This document shows, in pieces, positions 27,567-36,773 of a stretch of 60,645 nt of DNA (positions are counted from its first letter, which is position 1; each line of letters opens with the position of its first letter). A model generated the notes under the pieces. It did not search any database. It was not told where the DNA came from and saw only the letters and a list, made by a program, of their open reading frames with translations. A program made the position numbers and the translations under genes. This stretch comes from Planctomyces sp. SH-PL62. GTDB lineage: Bacteria; Planctomycetota; Planctomycetia; Planctomycetales; Planctomycetaceae. Where the stretch lies: NCBI GenBank assembly GCA_945893045.1, contig CAMDEA010000027.1:1-60645 (forward strand). Reading direction: 5' to 3'.

Positions 27567-30500
27567 TCATTCCACGTACAGAAACTCGTTGCTGTTCAAG
27601 AGCACTCGCGCCAGCGCCGGCATACCGTGCCGCTCGGCGAATGCACGGAGTTCAGCGGTCTCGGACGTGGACCCCTTCCGCCCGAGAACTTGCTCGACGA
27701 GTTGTGCGACGTCGTAATCGGTCGCCTTGTCCGCGAGTCGCTCGGACATCCGCAGCATGAACGAGTGATTGAGCAGCGACAGCGCTTGCAGCGGAGTGGT
27801 CGTCACAGCGCGGCGTGGAGCCTTCGTCGAGGGGTCGGGGCAGTCGAGGACTTCGAGGAACGGATTTCGTCCCGATCGTACCCACGTCCGATACAGGCTG
27901 CGGCGCTGGAAGCTGACCCCCACCGGATCGACGATGTCATAGAACTGTGAGTTGAACGTGAACGTCGTGAAGTCGTGATAGCCCGGCCCGCCGACGGTCG
28001 GATTCAATTCTCCCGCAACGCTGAGCACCGCATCGCGCAGAGTTTCGGCATCGAGTCGCTGCGGACTTTTGCGCCAGAGCAGTCGATTGCCGGCGTCCTT
28101 GTTGGCCGCATCGACTCGCGGACGCGACGACTGGCGATAGGTCGCCGAGTTCACAATCAAACGATGAATGTGCTTCAAACTCCAATCGTGATCCATCAAC
28201 TCGGCGGCGAGCCAATCGAGCAGTTCCGGGTGACTCGGCCGTCCGCCGTTGAAGCCGAAGTCGCTGGGAGAATCGACGATCCCAACCCCGAAGTGGTAAT
28301 GCCACAACCGATTGACGATCACGCGAGCCAACAGCGGATTGCGACGGTCGCTGATCCAAGTCGCCAGAGCCTTCCGGCGTTCCGCATCGGAGGCATCTTT
28401 CGCCAACAAGAACTCCGTTTCATTCCGGCTGATGGCTGATGGCTGTCGGCTGATGGCTGTGATCCCACCCGCAGTCACCTCCTCGGCCGGAGACGCCGGA
28501 TTGCCGCGCAACAACAGATGCGTGGCCTCCGGATTCTTCGGCGCGACCGCGTAAACGCGATTCTCACTCGCACGCACGAGTTGCTTGCGGAGATGCTCAG
28601 ACTCGAACTTCCGTTGAGTCCGTTCGGTTTTCACTGACTCCGGCAAGCGCGCGAGCAGTTCTCGTTCGGCAATCACATCCGTAAAGACACCGGCCGAAGC
28701 CGCGACCTCCGCCGACGTCAGCGCGCGGTCGTACAACGCGGCACGGTCGATCGCGGCCGCGAGCATTTTGCCGCCACCAACCGGACTGTGCCGCAGGCCA
28801 AACAGGATTTGAGCTTTCTCCGCCGCGAAGGTGACCGGCCCGTTGCTCTTGTAGGGCTGACCATACAACTGGCCGTTGCGATAGCCGGTGATCGAGCCGT
28901 CGGCGTCGTACACAATCGCCAGATGGATGACTTGCTGGTCAGCCTCGGTCTCATCCAGAGCTTGAAAGCTCTGCGTGCGGACGTAGCCGTTGCTGCCGGC
29001 CATCCAACGTTTTGGTTCGCGTTCGGCGAAGACGATCGAATCGAACGTTCCGCCGTCGAGCGATTGGATCGTGATCGCTCCACCGCCGGTTTGATTCAGG
29101 TGAACGAGTCGCAGCCAGACTTCGAGCGTCTTCTCTTTGATCGGCTTCTTCAAAGGCACGGTCTCAGCAAACGCCAGTCGGCCATTGACGAGCAACGCAC
29201 CCTCCTTGAGCTTCGCGCCGTTCGCCGTGACGTGCAGTTCACCCAGCGAGTCTTTCAGATCGTCGTTGAACTCCCAACGCGCGATCGGCTGCGGTGGCGG
29301 AACTTTCCTGTCGAAGCGGGTGCGCCGTTCGGCAAGGATCGCTTTACGAGTCTCTGCTTCAATCTCGGTCAACCGCGCGGTCACAGAATTCAGCTCGCGG
29401 TTCAAGTCCGACACGATCCTCTGTTGCGAGGCACGCCAGACGTCGTCCCCGGCGGGAATGTCGCGCTCGCCGTGACGGACGCCCGCCAGCACGGCGGACA
29501 AGCGGTAGTAGTCGCGAGCTGGAATTGGATCAAACTTGTGATCGTGACACCGAGCACAATGCACGGTCAGGCCGAGAAACGTCTCGCCAATCGTGCTGAC
29601 GTAGTCTTCCATTTCATCCTGTCGCACGACCGCGCGCATCGCCGCGCTCTGCTGTGATTGACCGACCTCGTCATAGGCCCCGGCCACGAGAAAGCCAGTC
29701 GCGATGACCGCTTCCGGATCGTCCGGTCGCAGCACGTCGCCGGCCAATTGCAGACGGACGAACTCGTCATACGGCAGGTCTCGATTGAACGCGCTGACGA
29801 CCCAATTCCGGAACCGCCACGAGTTCGTCCGCAACTTGTCCCGTTCAAATCCCTGGCTCTCGCCGAAACGAATGATGTCCAGCCAGTGCCGCGCCCAACG
29901 CTCGCCGAAGTGCGGTGACTCAAGCAGCCGGTCCACAAGTTTGTCGTACGCTTGCGGCGAGTCGTCCTTCTCGAGCGCCGCAATTTCTTGAGGTGTCGTT
30001 GGCAAGCCGAGCAAGTCAAACGACAGACGCCGAATGAGCGTCCGGTTTTCGGCGGGTGGCGATGGCGACAGTCCTTCGTCGGCAAGTTTCTTCCAAACGA
30101 AATGGTCGATCGGGTTCCTGATTTCCGATTTGAAATTTGAAATCTGAGATTTGAGATCGGGCAACTCAGGCCGTCGCACCGGCTGCGACGACCACCAGTC
30201 GTAACCGGCACGCGCGCTCGTGGTGAACGCGAACGGATCAATCGGCGATGTCCCCCACTTTGCTCCGCCGTCGATCCACTGCCGCAGCAGTTCGACTTCT
30301 GCCTTCGGCAGCGGTTTCTTCGGAGGCATCTCGCCATCGCGCACGCGCTGCCAAAGCAAACTGTCGGCGGCTTTGCCGGGGACGAGCACCGCTCCCGTCT
30401 CGCCCCCCTTGGTGGCTGACTCGACTCGCGAGAGATCGAGCAGCCCTTTCTTCTCGGCCCCGTTGTGGCAATCCAGGCAACGCCGAACCAACAGCGGAAC

Positions 30501-30608
30501 GATCTCGCGATCGAAGGTCACCGCCGGCTCATCCGCAACGACAATGAGATTCCCGAAAACGACAATGGTGGTAACGCCCAGCACCAGCAACCAAAGGCGA
30601 TGATTCAC
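27567..30608 (-). CDS. Exported cytochrome-c-like protein with DUF1549, LamG-like and DUF1553 domains
   Basis: This planctomycete hallmark protein has about 1013 residues. Order: signal peptide (HRLWLLVLGVTTIVVFGN); a PSCyt1-type haem-binding region with CLDCHN near residue 45 and MPPKKPL as a possible Met ligand; DUF1549 at about 160-370 (RRLSFDLLGLPTTPQEI) with a second CxxCH (CARCHDHKFDPI). A concanavalin/LamG-like domain lies near 440-620 and DUF1553 near 720-980 (VNRLWHYHFGVGIVDSPSD, ending SNEFLYVE). The GTG at 30608 has GGAG six bases upstream and is preferred over the GTG at 30620. Two low-complexity in-frame insertions are present. Function is unproven; a role in periplasmic redox or polymer degradation is usually assumed. 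Confidence 0.88.
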   Translation of the reverse strand: MNHRLWLLVLGVTTIVVFGNLIVVADEPAVTFDREIVPLLVRRCLDCHNGAEKKGLLDLSRVESATKGGETGAVLVPGKAADSLLWQRVRDGEMPPKKPLPKAEVELLRQWIDGGAKWGTSPIDPFAFTTSARAGYDWWSSQPVRRPELPDLKSQISNFKSEIRNPIDHFVWKKLADEGLSPSPPAENRTLIRRLSFDLLGLPTTPQEIAALEKDDSPQAYDKLVDRLLESPHFGERWARHWLDIIRFGESQGFERDKLRTNSWRFRNWVVSAFNRDLPYDEFVRLQLAGDVLRPDDPEAVIATGFLVAGAYDEVGQSQQSAAMRAVVRQDEMEDYVSTIGETFLGLTVHCARCHDHKFDPIPARDYYRLSAVLAGVRHGERDIPAGDDVWRASQQRIVSDLNRELNSVTARLTEIEAETRKAILAERRTRFDRKVPPPQPIARWEFNDDLKDSLGELHVTANGAKLKEGALLVNGRLAFAETVPLKKPIKEKTLEVWLRLVHLNQTGGGAITIQSLDGGTFDSIVFAEREPKRWMAGSNGYVRTQSFQALDETEADQQVIHLAIVYDADGSITGYRNGQLYGQPYKSNGPVTFAAEKAQILFGLRHSPVGGGKMLAAAIDRAALYDRALTSAEVAASAGVFTDVIAERELLARLPESVKTERTQRKFESEHLRKQLVRASENRVYAVAPKNPEATHLLLRGNPASPAEEVTAGGITAISRQPSAISRNETEFLLAKDASDAERRKALATWISDRRNPLLARVIVNRLWHYHFGVGIVDSPSDFGFNGGRPSHPELLDWLAAELMDHDWSLKHIHRLIVNSATYRQSSRPRVDAANKDAGNRLLWRKSPQRLDAETLRDAVLSVAGELNPTVGGPGYHDFTTFTFNSQFYDIVDPVGVSFQRRSLYRTWVRSGRNPFLEVLDCPDPSTKAPRRAVTTTPLQALSLLNHSFMLRMSERLADKATDYDVAQLVEQVLGRKGSTSETAELRAFAERHGMPALARVLLNSNEFLYVE
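28428..28462. repeat. In-frame GGCTGATGGCT tandem repeat in the DUF1549/1553 gene
   Basis: Near-tandem copies of GGCTGATGGCTGT-like units lie inside the coding region. On the minus strand they encode ITAISRQPSAISRNE between the LamG-like and DUF1553 domains. Confidence 0.7.
30115..30165. repeat. In-frame TTTGAAATTTGA-type repeat in the DUF1549/1553 gene
   Basis: An AT-rich, near-repetitive stretch (TTGAAATTTGAAATCTGA and similar) sits inside otherwise GC-rich coding sequence. On the minus strand it encodes LPDLKSQISNFKSEIRNP just before DUF1549. Confidence 0.7.
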
Positions 30609-30653
30609 AGGACGCTCCACGTCTTTGATGGAAATGCAACGCGTGCGATGGCA

Positions 30654-30911
30654 TCAGAGATCGTTCTGCCAATCGTAGAAGCGTTTCACGAATTCAAATC
30701 GTTGGTACAAAGATTCCAAAGGGGCAAAGACGATGAAGAACAATTTGCCCGCCACAGAATCCCACAACCCGACCTTATTGAGGAACCAACCCACCAGAAC
30801 GGGGCCTTCGACGTAGGCCAGCAGCAGCAGCAGCGCACCAATCGTCTCGACGCGACCAGATCGACGGGGCGAGTCATCGGAAGTCTTCTGGGAATCGGCA
30901 GCGTCGGTCAT
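30654..30911 (-). CDS. Small membrane protein, paralogue 1
   Basis: This 85-residue protein has a polar N-terminus (DSQKTSDDSPRRSGRVE) and two hydrophobic segments (IGALLLLLAYVEGPVLVGWF, then VAGKLFFIVFAPLESLY). It ends in FEFVKRFYDWQNDL. The ATG at 30911 has AGGAG nine bases upstream. It follows a similar gene (30954-31214) by 42 bp. Both share the pattern APL, Y, FEFV, FY, WQ near the end. I do not recognise the family. A two-helix membrane protein, perhaps an accessory subunit, is all that can be said. Confidence 0.7.
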   Translation of the reverse strand: MTDAADSQKTSDDSPRRSGRVETIGALLLLLAYVEGPVLVGWFLNKVGLWDSVAGKLFFIVFAPLESLYQRFEFVKRFYDWQNDL

Positions 30912-30953
30912 GGTCAACTGCTCCTGGCGATTGAGTGGCGGCGGTGACGACGT

Positions 30954-31214
30954 TCAAAGACCAAAGAGGTGGGTTTGCCACACATAGAAATTGTCGACGA
31001 ACTCAAAATGCTGCGCCAGATAGCCCAACGGGGCATAGAACATTTCAAAGGCCGACTCGGCGCGATCGAAAACCCCGATTCTCACAAGTCCCCACGCAAC
31101 CGGAATTGGACTGAGGACGTAGCACACCAGAACCACGACAAAAATCACCAGGCCACGACTGGTGTGATTGGCCGAGCGATCGCTGGGTTCACGCGATTCG
31201 AGATCATCGGTCAT
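30954..31214 (-). CDS. Small membrane protein, paralogue 2
   Basis: This 86-residue protein has polar MTDDLESREPSDRSANHTSR, a helix GLVIFVVVLVCYVLSPIPVA, a second hydrophobic stretch (FEMFYAPLGYLAQ) and the ending HFEFVDNFYVWQTHLFGL. It shares layout and the FEFV-FY-WQ ending with the downstream paralogue, so the pair arose by tandem duplication. GGGAGG lies nine bases before the ATG. It is divergent from nadE; the 120 bp between should hold both promoters. Function unknown. Confidence 0.7.
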   Translation of the reverse strand: MTDDLESREPSDRSANHTSRGLVIFVVVLVCYVLSPIPVAWGLVRIGVFDRAESAFEMFYAPLGYLAQHFEFVDNFYVWQTHLFGL

Positions 31215-31334
31215 GCCGGGAACCTCCCAAGTCGGCGAGCGCAGTGACTTTCACACTCAGACTGACCATTTCGCAGCCGCGTGAGGATTCTGATAGTCTG
31301 ACGGCGTCCACAGCAACCCCTTGAAGGATCACTC

Positions 31335-33113
31335 GTGAAGATCGCGTTGGCACAACTTAATCCCACCGTCGGCGACCTGCGTGGCAATGCCGCGTTGGTC
31401 CAGGCGGCAGCCGATCAGGCAGCGGCAGCCGGTGCCGACTTGCTGGTCACGTCGGAGTTGCTCATCAGTGGATATCCGCCGAAGGATTTGTTGCTTCGCG
31501 AAGGTTTCGCTCATGCGTGCGACCGGGCGGTGAGTGCTCTGGCGAAAGACCTGCCGCGCGGATTGGCGGTGCTGATTGGGCATCCGACGAAATGGGGCGT
31601 GACCGAGGGACGCATCGCCAACGCGGCTAGCCTGCTGCTCGATGGCGAGGTACTCGACACGATCCACAAGACGCTGCTGCCGAATTACGACGTGTTCGAT
31701 GAGCAGCGCTACTTCCGTCCGGCCGAACGAGTGCGGCCGATGGAACTCCGAGGGATCAAGTTAGGTGTCCACATTTGCGAAGACGCTTGGTTCGGCGAGC
31801 CGAACACGTTCTATCACGAGCGGCCGCTGCAACAGGCCGATCCGGTCGCCGAGCTGGTTTCGTTCGGGGCCGACGTGCTCATCAATCTCTCCGCCAGTCC
31901 GTTTGAAAGAGACAAGCCGCATCGCCGGTTGAATATCTTGCGGCGGCATGTCTCACGGCATCGCAAGCCGTTCGTATTCGTCAATCAAGTCGGCGGCAAC
32001 GACGACCTCGTCTTCGACGGCAATAGTCTGATCCTCGATTCGGCTGGCAACGTCATCGAACAGCTCAACCCGTTTGAAGAAGACCTGCGCGGGTGTGCCT
32101 TGGCGAGCGGGGGGCGTCAGCCCCTTGTGAGCGGTACGGCGCTAGCCGCCGGTCTTTGTCGGGAAAACGACACCACGACACCGGTGGCTAGCGCCAGGCC
32201 GAACGCACCGGTGGCTAGCGCCATTCCGCTCAAAGAAAGAACCCGCCCGCGTGAGGCCGATCTGCTCGACGCCCTCGTCCTCGGCCTGCGCGACTACCTG
32301 CGGAAGAGCGGCTTCACCGACTGCGTGCTGGGCTTGAGCGGCGGCATCGACTCGGCGCTCGCGGCGTACATCGCGGCGCAGGCTGCCGGCAAAGAGCACG
32401 TCCACGGATTGCTCATGCCCAGCCGCTACAGCAGCGAGCACAGCATCGGCGATGCGAAGTTGCTGGCCGAAAATCTCGGCATCGACCACGCGATCATTCC
32501 CATCGACGAGATGCACCGCGCGTACGAAACGACTCACGTCGTCGGAGCTGACCTCGCGAGTCAGCCGGGGGGTCTCGCCGACCAGAACTTGCAGGCGCGG
32601 ATTCGCGGAGCGCTCGTGATGATCCGCAGCAATCGGCATGGTTGGCTCGCACTGGCGACGGGCAACAAGAGCGAGTTGGCGGTCGGCTACTGCACGTTGT
32701 ATGGCGACATGGCCGGCGGCTTCGCGGTGCTGTGCGATCTCTTCAAGCGCGACGTCTACGCCGTGTCGCGATACATCAACGACGTCCGCGAAGGTCGCGA
32801 AGTCATCCCGCTGAGTTCGATCATGAAAGCCCCCAGCGCGGAGCTCGCACCGAATCAATTCGATCAAGACACGCTGCCGCCGTATCCGGTGCTCGACGCG
32901 ATCCTGGAAGGCTTGATCGAGCGCGAAGAATCGGTCGCGACGTTGAGCCGTCAATTCCCCGTGGAGACCGTGCGTTGGGTCGCCACCAAATTGGACCGCA
33001 ATGAATTCAAGCGCCGGCAAATGCCGCCGGGCATCAAGCTGACCTCGCGAGCCTTCGGCAGCGGCCGACGCATGCCAATGGCAGCGAAGTTTGAAGTAGG
33101 TCAGCCTTTCTAG
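31335..33113 (+). CDS. nadE: Glutamine-dependent NAD+ synthetase with repeat-derived insert and C-terminus
   Basis: This 592-residue enzyme amidates nicotinate adenine dinucleotide to NAD+ using ATP and glutamine. The N-terminal nitrilase-type glutaminase domain shows Glu near 42 ([11 protein letters not shown]), Lys near 113 ([13 protein letters not shown]) and the catalytic Cys near 146 ([10 protein letters not shown]). The synthetase domain has the P-loop [13 protein letters not shown] near 334, then [20 protein letters not shown]. The start is GTG with AAGGA upstream. Residues about 257-300 ([18 protein letters not shown] onwards) are an in-frame insertion of palindromic repeats between the two domains. 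The last five residues (VGQPF) and the TAG stop come from another repeat at 33096-33120. Confidence 0.95.
   Translation: MKIALAQLNPTVGDLRGNAALVQAAADQAAAAGADLLVTSELLISGYPPKDLLLREGFAHACDRAVSALAKDLPRGLAVLIGHPTKWGVTEGRIANAASLLLDGEVLDTIHKTLLPNYDVFDEQRYFRPAERVRPMELRGIKLGVHICEDAWFGEPNTFYHERPLQQADPVAELVSFGADVLINLSASPFERDKPHRRLNILRRHVSRHRKPFVFVNQVGGNDDLVFDGNSLILDSAGNVIEQLNPFEEDLRGCALASGGRQPLVSGTALAAGLCRENDTTTPVASARPNAPVASAIPLKERTRPREADLLDALVLGLRDYLRKSGFTDCVLGLSGGIDSALAAYIAAQAAGKEHVHGLLMPSRYSSEHSIGDAKLLAENLGIDHAIIPIDEMHRAYETTHVVGADLASQPGGLADQNLQARIRGALVMIRSNRHGWLALATGNKSELAVGYCTLYGDMAGGFAVLCDLFKRDVYAVSRYINDVREGREVIPLSSIMKAPSAELAPNQFDQDTLPPYPVLDAILEGLIEREESVATLSRQFPVETVRWVATKLDRNEFKRRQMPPGIKLTSRAFGSGRRMPMAAKFEVGQPF
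32102..32232. repeat. Compound palindromic repeat cluster inside nadE
   Basis: Two families overlap here. 32102-32124 carries the GGCGAGCGGGGGGCGTCAGC family, also found in uvrA. GTGAGCGGTACGGCGCTAGC (from 32127) faces two inverted partners, CCGGTGGCTAGCGCC at 32181 and again at 32209. All are in frame and supply about 43 residues. Confidence 0.85.
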
Positions 33114-33177
33114 GCTGACCCGATGAAGAATCGACGCGATTGGAAGCGTTCGGGTCAGGCTGGAAAGCCTGACCTAC
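33096..33177. repeat. RAYT-family REP pair at the nadE 3' end
   Basis: The left unit 33096-33120 is GTAG, then GTCAGCCT, TTCT, AGGCTGAC. The right unit 33153-33177 is inverted, with stem GTCAGGCT and AGCCTGAC and CTAC at its end. The spacer is 32 bp. The nadE stop TAG (33111-33113) falls in the left unit's loop, made by a C-to-T change relative to other copies. Confidence 0.92.
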
Positions 33178-33199
33178 TCCAGAACCGGAACTCCACGAC

Positions 33200-33823
33200 A
33201 TGCTGCCTGACGTCACCGATCAAGAGCTGTTGGAACGCTGGACTCAGGGAGACGAATCTGCGGCGGAGCAGATTTTCGAGCGTTACTCGCGCCGGACTTG
33301 GAAGCTCGCCGAGACTCTGATCGCACAGCGATTGAAGCCACGCTTTGATGGCGAAGATGTCGTGCAGAGTGTGTTCCGCACGTTCCTGCGGCATTCGCGA
33401 GACGGAGACTTTCAGGTCGGGCCGGCCGAGAGTCTGTGGAAACTCTTGTCCGAAATCGCCCGCAACAAAATCCGACAGCGGGTCGCCTTTCACACCGCCC
33501 AACGTCGCAGTGTGCGGCGAGAGCAGCCGTTCGACGAGCCGCCGGATGATTCTGTTATCGACGTGTCAGAACCGGCGATCCAACCGTCAGCCGAGGACAC
33601 TCTGGCGCTCGTCGATGAGATCACCGCGGCGCTCGACGCCTTTGATCCGCGGAACCGAGACGTTCTGCGTTTGTGCTTCGATGGGTACTCGACTCCGGAG
33701 ATCGCCGCCCTGCTGAACTGTTCGCGCTGGTCGATCCGGCGTGCCCTCGACGAAATGGGCCGCGCGCTGCAAGCGAGATTGCAGTGCGACGCCTCGTCGA
33801 CCCCCGCCGTCAGCCGGACGTGA
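33200..33823 (+). CDS. ECF-type RNA polymerase sigma factor
   Basis: This 207-residue sigma-70 family protein has region 2 at about 8-80 (ELLERWTQGDESAAEQIFER, with FDGEDVVQSVFRTFLRH) and region 4 at about 140-195. Region 4 carries the helix-turn-helix YSTPEIAALLNCSRWSIRRALDEM. There is no region 3, as expected for the ECF group. Planctomycetes have many ECF factors of this type linked to Ser/Thr kinases, and a kinase gene lies 3.3 kb downstream. It starts 22 bp after a REP pair, which may isolate it from nadE transcription. No anti-sigma factor is adjacent. Confidence 0.88.
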   Translation: MLPDVTDQELLERWTQGDESAAEQIFERYSRRTWKLAETLIAQRLKPRFDGEDVVQSVFRTFLRHSRDGDFQVGPAESLWKLLSEIARNKIRQRVAFHTAQRRSVRREQPFDEPPDDSVIDVSEPAIQPSAEDTLALVDEITAALDAFDPRNRDVLRLCFDGYSTPEIAALLNCSRWSIRRALDEMGRALQARLQCDASSTPAVSRT

Positions 33824-33953
33824 CCGCAGTGTTTTTCAGAATCTTTGCAAAAAACGGTTTTTCTCTGCCCCCATCTCGGCGCGTTTCGGCATGTGCCTGG
33901 TAGACGGGGTCGGTGTGGCCCCGAACTGGGAAATCCACTGTTTGAGGCTCGCC

Positions 33954-35150
33954 ATGCAACTCAAGTCTCTCTGGACCATTGATGACATTCGGCAGCGATT
34001 GCCCGCGAATGGTGGGGTCGGATTTCTCTTTCATGCCACCGACCCAGCGACCGTTCAATTCGCGTTCGAAGCGGGTGAGTTTCGCGAGGAAGACTATTGG
34101 GAACAGCCGCCGTTCATTGGCAGCCCCATCTTTTTGGACAACCGTGTGATTGGCTGTCACATCATCTCGGCCATTCCGGCGCAGTTTTGGGCCGGTTCGC
34201 ATTCCACCATTCGCCGCTTTCGGAGTGTCGCGTATGAGCCGAGCCTGCAAATGGCCGCAGACTGCGGACTGACACATGTCGGCCTCGGAGCACTCATCCC
34301 GTTCGCGACGCAATACGGACAATACGGCCATCGTCCGGAGTCACTGCGTCTGACCACCGGCCATGCCGCGACCGTTGCCGCGATTTGGCAGACTGTGGTC
34401 GCCGTCGCCCGCGACTGCGAAGTCCGCCCTGAGCATCTCCAGTACGCCATCTTCGGAGCGGCAGGTTCGATCGGAGCCAATACGGCTCAATGGCTGGTTC
34501 GACAAGGTTGCACGCATTTGCGATTGGTCGATATTCCTGAGCGAATGCCACGGCTGCGTGAGTTGGCGGCTCAGATTCGCGAGTCATCACCATTCACAGC
34601 GGTAAGCTGCCATGTCCCGAATGATCTCGCCACGTTCGCGGAGTTCGATGTCGCAGTGATCGCGACGAATCGTGCGGAACCGTGTATCGACGTGAATCTC
34701 CTGCGCAAGGCTCCCGTCTGGATCGACGACTCGCATCCGCGCGCCGTTCTGCCCGAAGCGGAAGCGGCGTTAGCGTCCGACGTGATGTATCTGGAGTGTT
34801 ATCTGCGTGGCCCGCAGGGCATGTCGCAGACATTCCCGTTTCGACTGCCGACGTCGCGAGACTGTTACTCCTGCTTCGCCGAGGTCTGCATCTGTTGGAT
34901 GGAAGGGATGCCGGCGGATTTTGTCGTGGGAGCTCCGTCACTCACGCAAATCAGTTTGATGGATCGGCTCTTGCCGCAATACGGATTCTTCCCAGGCCCC
35001 CTGCTGAGCAAGTCCGGCCGAGACATCAGCCGCGAGCAGCTTCAACGAGCCAGCGATCGCCTCCGACATCGCGCACGAAACCGAAGCTCATTTCGCGACG
35101 GCACGACCAGCCTTCACGCTCAATCCGTCGGCGGCTTGGTGGTCGCCTAA
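33954..35150 (+). CDS. Long-chain acyl-[ACP] reductase-like protein
   Basis: This 398-residue protein resembles cyanobacterial acyl-ACP reductase. HVGLGALIPFATQYG corresponds to the AAR segment ALGGFTSI, and LTTGHAATVAAI to FTTGNTHTAYVI. The Rossmann motif is FGAAGSIGANTAQWLV (residues 167-182). DCYSCFAEVCICWMEG (303-318) corresponds to the AAR active-site segment ACFAEAMLLEFEG, so Cys307 is the likely thioester nucleophile. AAR reduces acyl-ACP to fatty aldehyde with NADPH. The ATG at 33954 has GAGG eight bases upstream; the longer frame from 33741 overlaps the sigma gene. An aldehyde-deformylating oxygenase partner is not in the window. Homology is judged by eye. Confidence 0.68.
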   Translation: MQLKSLWTIDDIRQRLPANGGVGFLFHATDPATVQFAFEAGEFREEDYWEQPPFIGSPIFLDNRVIGCHIISAIPAQFWAGSHSTIRRFRSVAYEPSLQMAADCGLTHVGLGALIPFATQYGQYGHRPESLRLTTGHAATVAAIWQTVVAVARDCEVRPEHLQYAIFGAAGSIGANTAQWLVRQGCTHLRLVDIPERMPRLRELAAQIRESSPFTAVSCHVPNDLATFAEFDVAVIATNRAEPCIDVNLLRKAPVWIDDSHPRAVLPEAEAALASDVMYLECYLRGPQGMSQTFPFRLPTSRDCYSCFAEVCICWMEGMPADFVVGAPSLTQISLMDRLLPQYGFFPGPLLSKSGRDISREQLQRASDRLRHRARNRSSFRDGTTSLHAQSVGGLVVA

Positions 35151-35205
35151 CAAGTTCGTTTGGTCTTCTGACTTCTGAATAGCGCTTTTCAAAGGAACGC
35201 TCATC

Positions 35206-36663
35206 ATGGCCATCGTTGTCTGTTGTGAAACCAAGGATTGCCGAAAACGTCTGCGCGTTCGCGATGAACTCTCCGGGAAACGAATCAAGTGTCCGGGCTG
35301 TGGACACCTTCAGATGGTGCCGCGCAAAGACGGAGATTCAGAGGCGGCAGTCCCATCTTCCTCGACGATGCCACTGGGCGCTGTTTGCAAACCAACAACC
35401 GAGCCGTCCCGTTCGCTTTCGCAGGCAATTTCTGTCAATCGCCGCTCGTATTGGTCTGTGGTTGCCGTAAGTGGTGGCATCGTGTTGCTGTTGTGTGCCG
35501 TGATTTTCGTGGAAGGCTTCCAAACGTCGGGACGCAGTCAAAGCGATCTCTCAATCTCCACCACTCAAAGCCAGCAGTCACAGGAACCGACGATCGAAGT
35601 CTCGCAGGAATCCACTCCAGAACACACGAAACAACTCATGGCTGTCAGCAGCGGAGACCAAATGGCTGAAGAGACAGCGACGCAGGGTGAGGACGAGTTG
35701 TTTGTCGATAAGCGGCCAAAACTTGAGGACACGATCGCCCAGGAATCGGCGAACACTGAGGCCCAAGGTCCAGAAAAACCCATCGCACCGAAACCGGAGA
35801 ATGCGGTGGGATTCGCGGCTGTCGATCATGCCTGTGAATTGGGACGCTTTTTTATCGAGGTTCGCCGTTATGAGGTGCTGATTGGCCCATCCGTCCGCTG
35901 GGTGATTTCGACGGATATCCGCTACGCACTAGCGATCTCAGAGGATCGACTCTCGCTGTGGGACGTTGGCGATCGACGCGAATTGCGGAAGTTGAAAGGG
36001 CCCTCCACGACGACCGCCATTTTTTCGCCCGATAGCCGCTACGTGCTCTCCGCAACTTCACACGGGGCAGTTCGCCTGTGGGACGTCGAACGCGGTGAAG
36101 AAATACGTGGTCCAGAGACGCATTGTTTCGACAGCCATCTAGGCCATGCGGTGACGTGCCTTGCCTTTTCTTCTGATAGCCGTTTTGCCCTCAGTGCTGC
36201 GGCAAACAAGGTGATCGTCCTGTGGGACATTGAGCGGGGCAGGGAACTACGTCGATTCGAAGGAAATGCGGAAGCGGTCTGCTGCATGAGTTTTTCTCCG
36301 AGTGGCAAGTTGGCACTCTCTGGTGGAGGGGATTCAGTGAGGTTGTGGGATGTGTCAACAGGGAAGCAACTGAGTCGTCTGGAAGGAAACCGCACTCACG
36401 CAGTCGGTGCGACCTTTTCGACAGATGGGCGGCAGTTACTCATCAGCCATTCAGACAAAACTATTACGCTCTGGGAAACAGAAACGGGAAAGCAACTCTA
36501 TGGGAGCGAATGGCAAACTAAGTGGGTCCAACAGATGGTCAAGACGCCGAGAGGTCAACCGATCCACTCCAACAGGATTCAGGATCAACAACCTGCCGCG
36601 ACCACATCCGCTCCAAGTTCATCAGGGACGTATTATTTCCGTCGTTACATCATCGTCCGGTAA
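35206..36663 (+). CDS. Membrane-anchored WD40-repeat protein with N-terminal zinc ribbon
   Basis: This 485-residue protein has an N-terminal zinc ribbon (VCCETKDCRKRLRV, then KRIKCPGCGHLQMVP). One transmembrane helix lies near 84-104 (SVVAVSGGIVLLLCAVIFV). A polar Gln/Ser/Glu-rich linker follows, then at least five WD40 repeats from about 235 (LSLWDVGDRRELRKL, VRLWDVERGEEI, IVLWDIERGRELRRF, VRLWDVSTGKQL, ITLWETETGKQL). The last 60 residues lose the WD pattern. AAAGGAACG precedes the ATG. It resembles planctomycete WD40 kinases without the kinase domain, and a kinase-WD40 gene lies just downstream. Probably a scaffold at the membrane. Confidence 0.82.
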   Translation: MAIVVCCETKDCRKRLRVRDELSGKRIKCPGCGHLQMVPRKDGDSEAAVPSSSTMPLGAVCKPTTEPSRSLSQAISVNRRSYWSVVAVSGGIVLLLCAVIFVEGFQTSGRSQSDLSISTTQSQQSQEPTIEVSQESTPEHTKQLMAVSSGDQMAEETATQGEDELFVDKRPKLEDTIAQESANTEAQGPEKPIAPKPENAVGFAAVDHACELGRFFIEVRRYEVLIGPSVRWVISTDIRYALAISEDRLSLWDVGDRRELRKLKGPSTTTAIFSPDSRYVLSATSHGAVRLWDVERGEEIRGPETHCFDSHLGHAVTCLAFSSDSRFALSAAANKVIVLWDIERGRELRRFEGNAEAVCCMSFSPSGKLALSGGGDSVRLWDVSTGKQLSRLEGNRTHAVGATFSTDGRQLLISHSDKTITLWETETGKQLYGSEWQTKWVQQMVKTPRGQPIHSNRIQDQQPAATTSAPSSSGTYYFRRYIIVR

Positions 36664-36773
36664 CGATGGCGGTTGTCGAATGGTGGCTTTTGCTGAATAC
36701 GAATATTCGATTTGTCTCTCGCAGAAAGTAATCAAGGCAATCTTCTCCCACTTCTTTCCGGAAAAGGAACAAA

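Noticed and set aside
36480..36663. Frameshift at the end of the WD40 protein
   Set aside because: The WD pattern fades near the end, but neither other frame continues a WD40 repeat, so a natural low-complexity tail is simpler.
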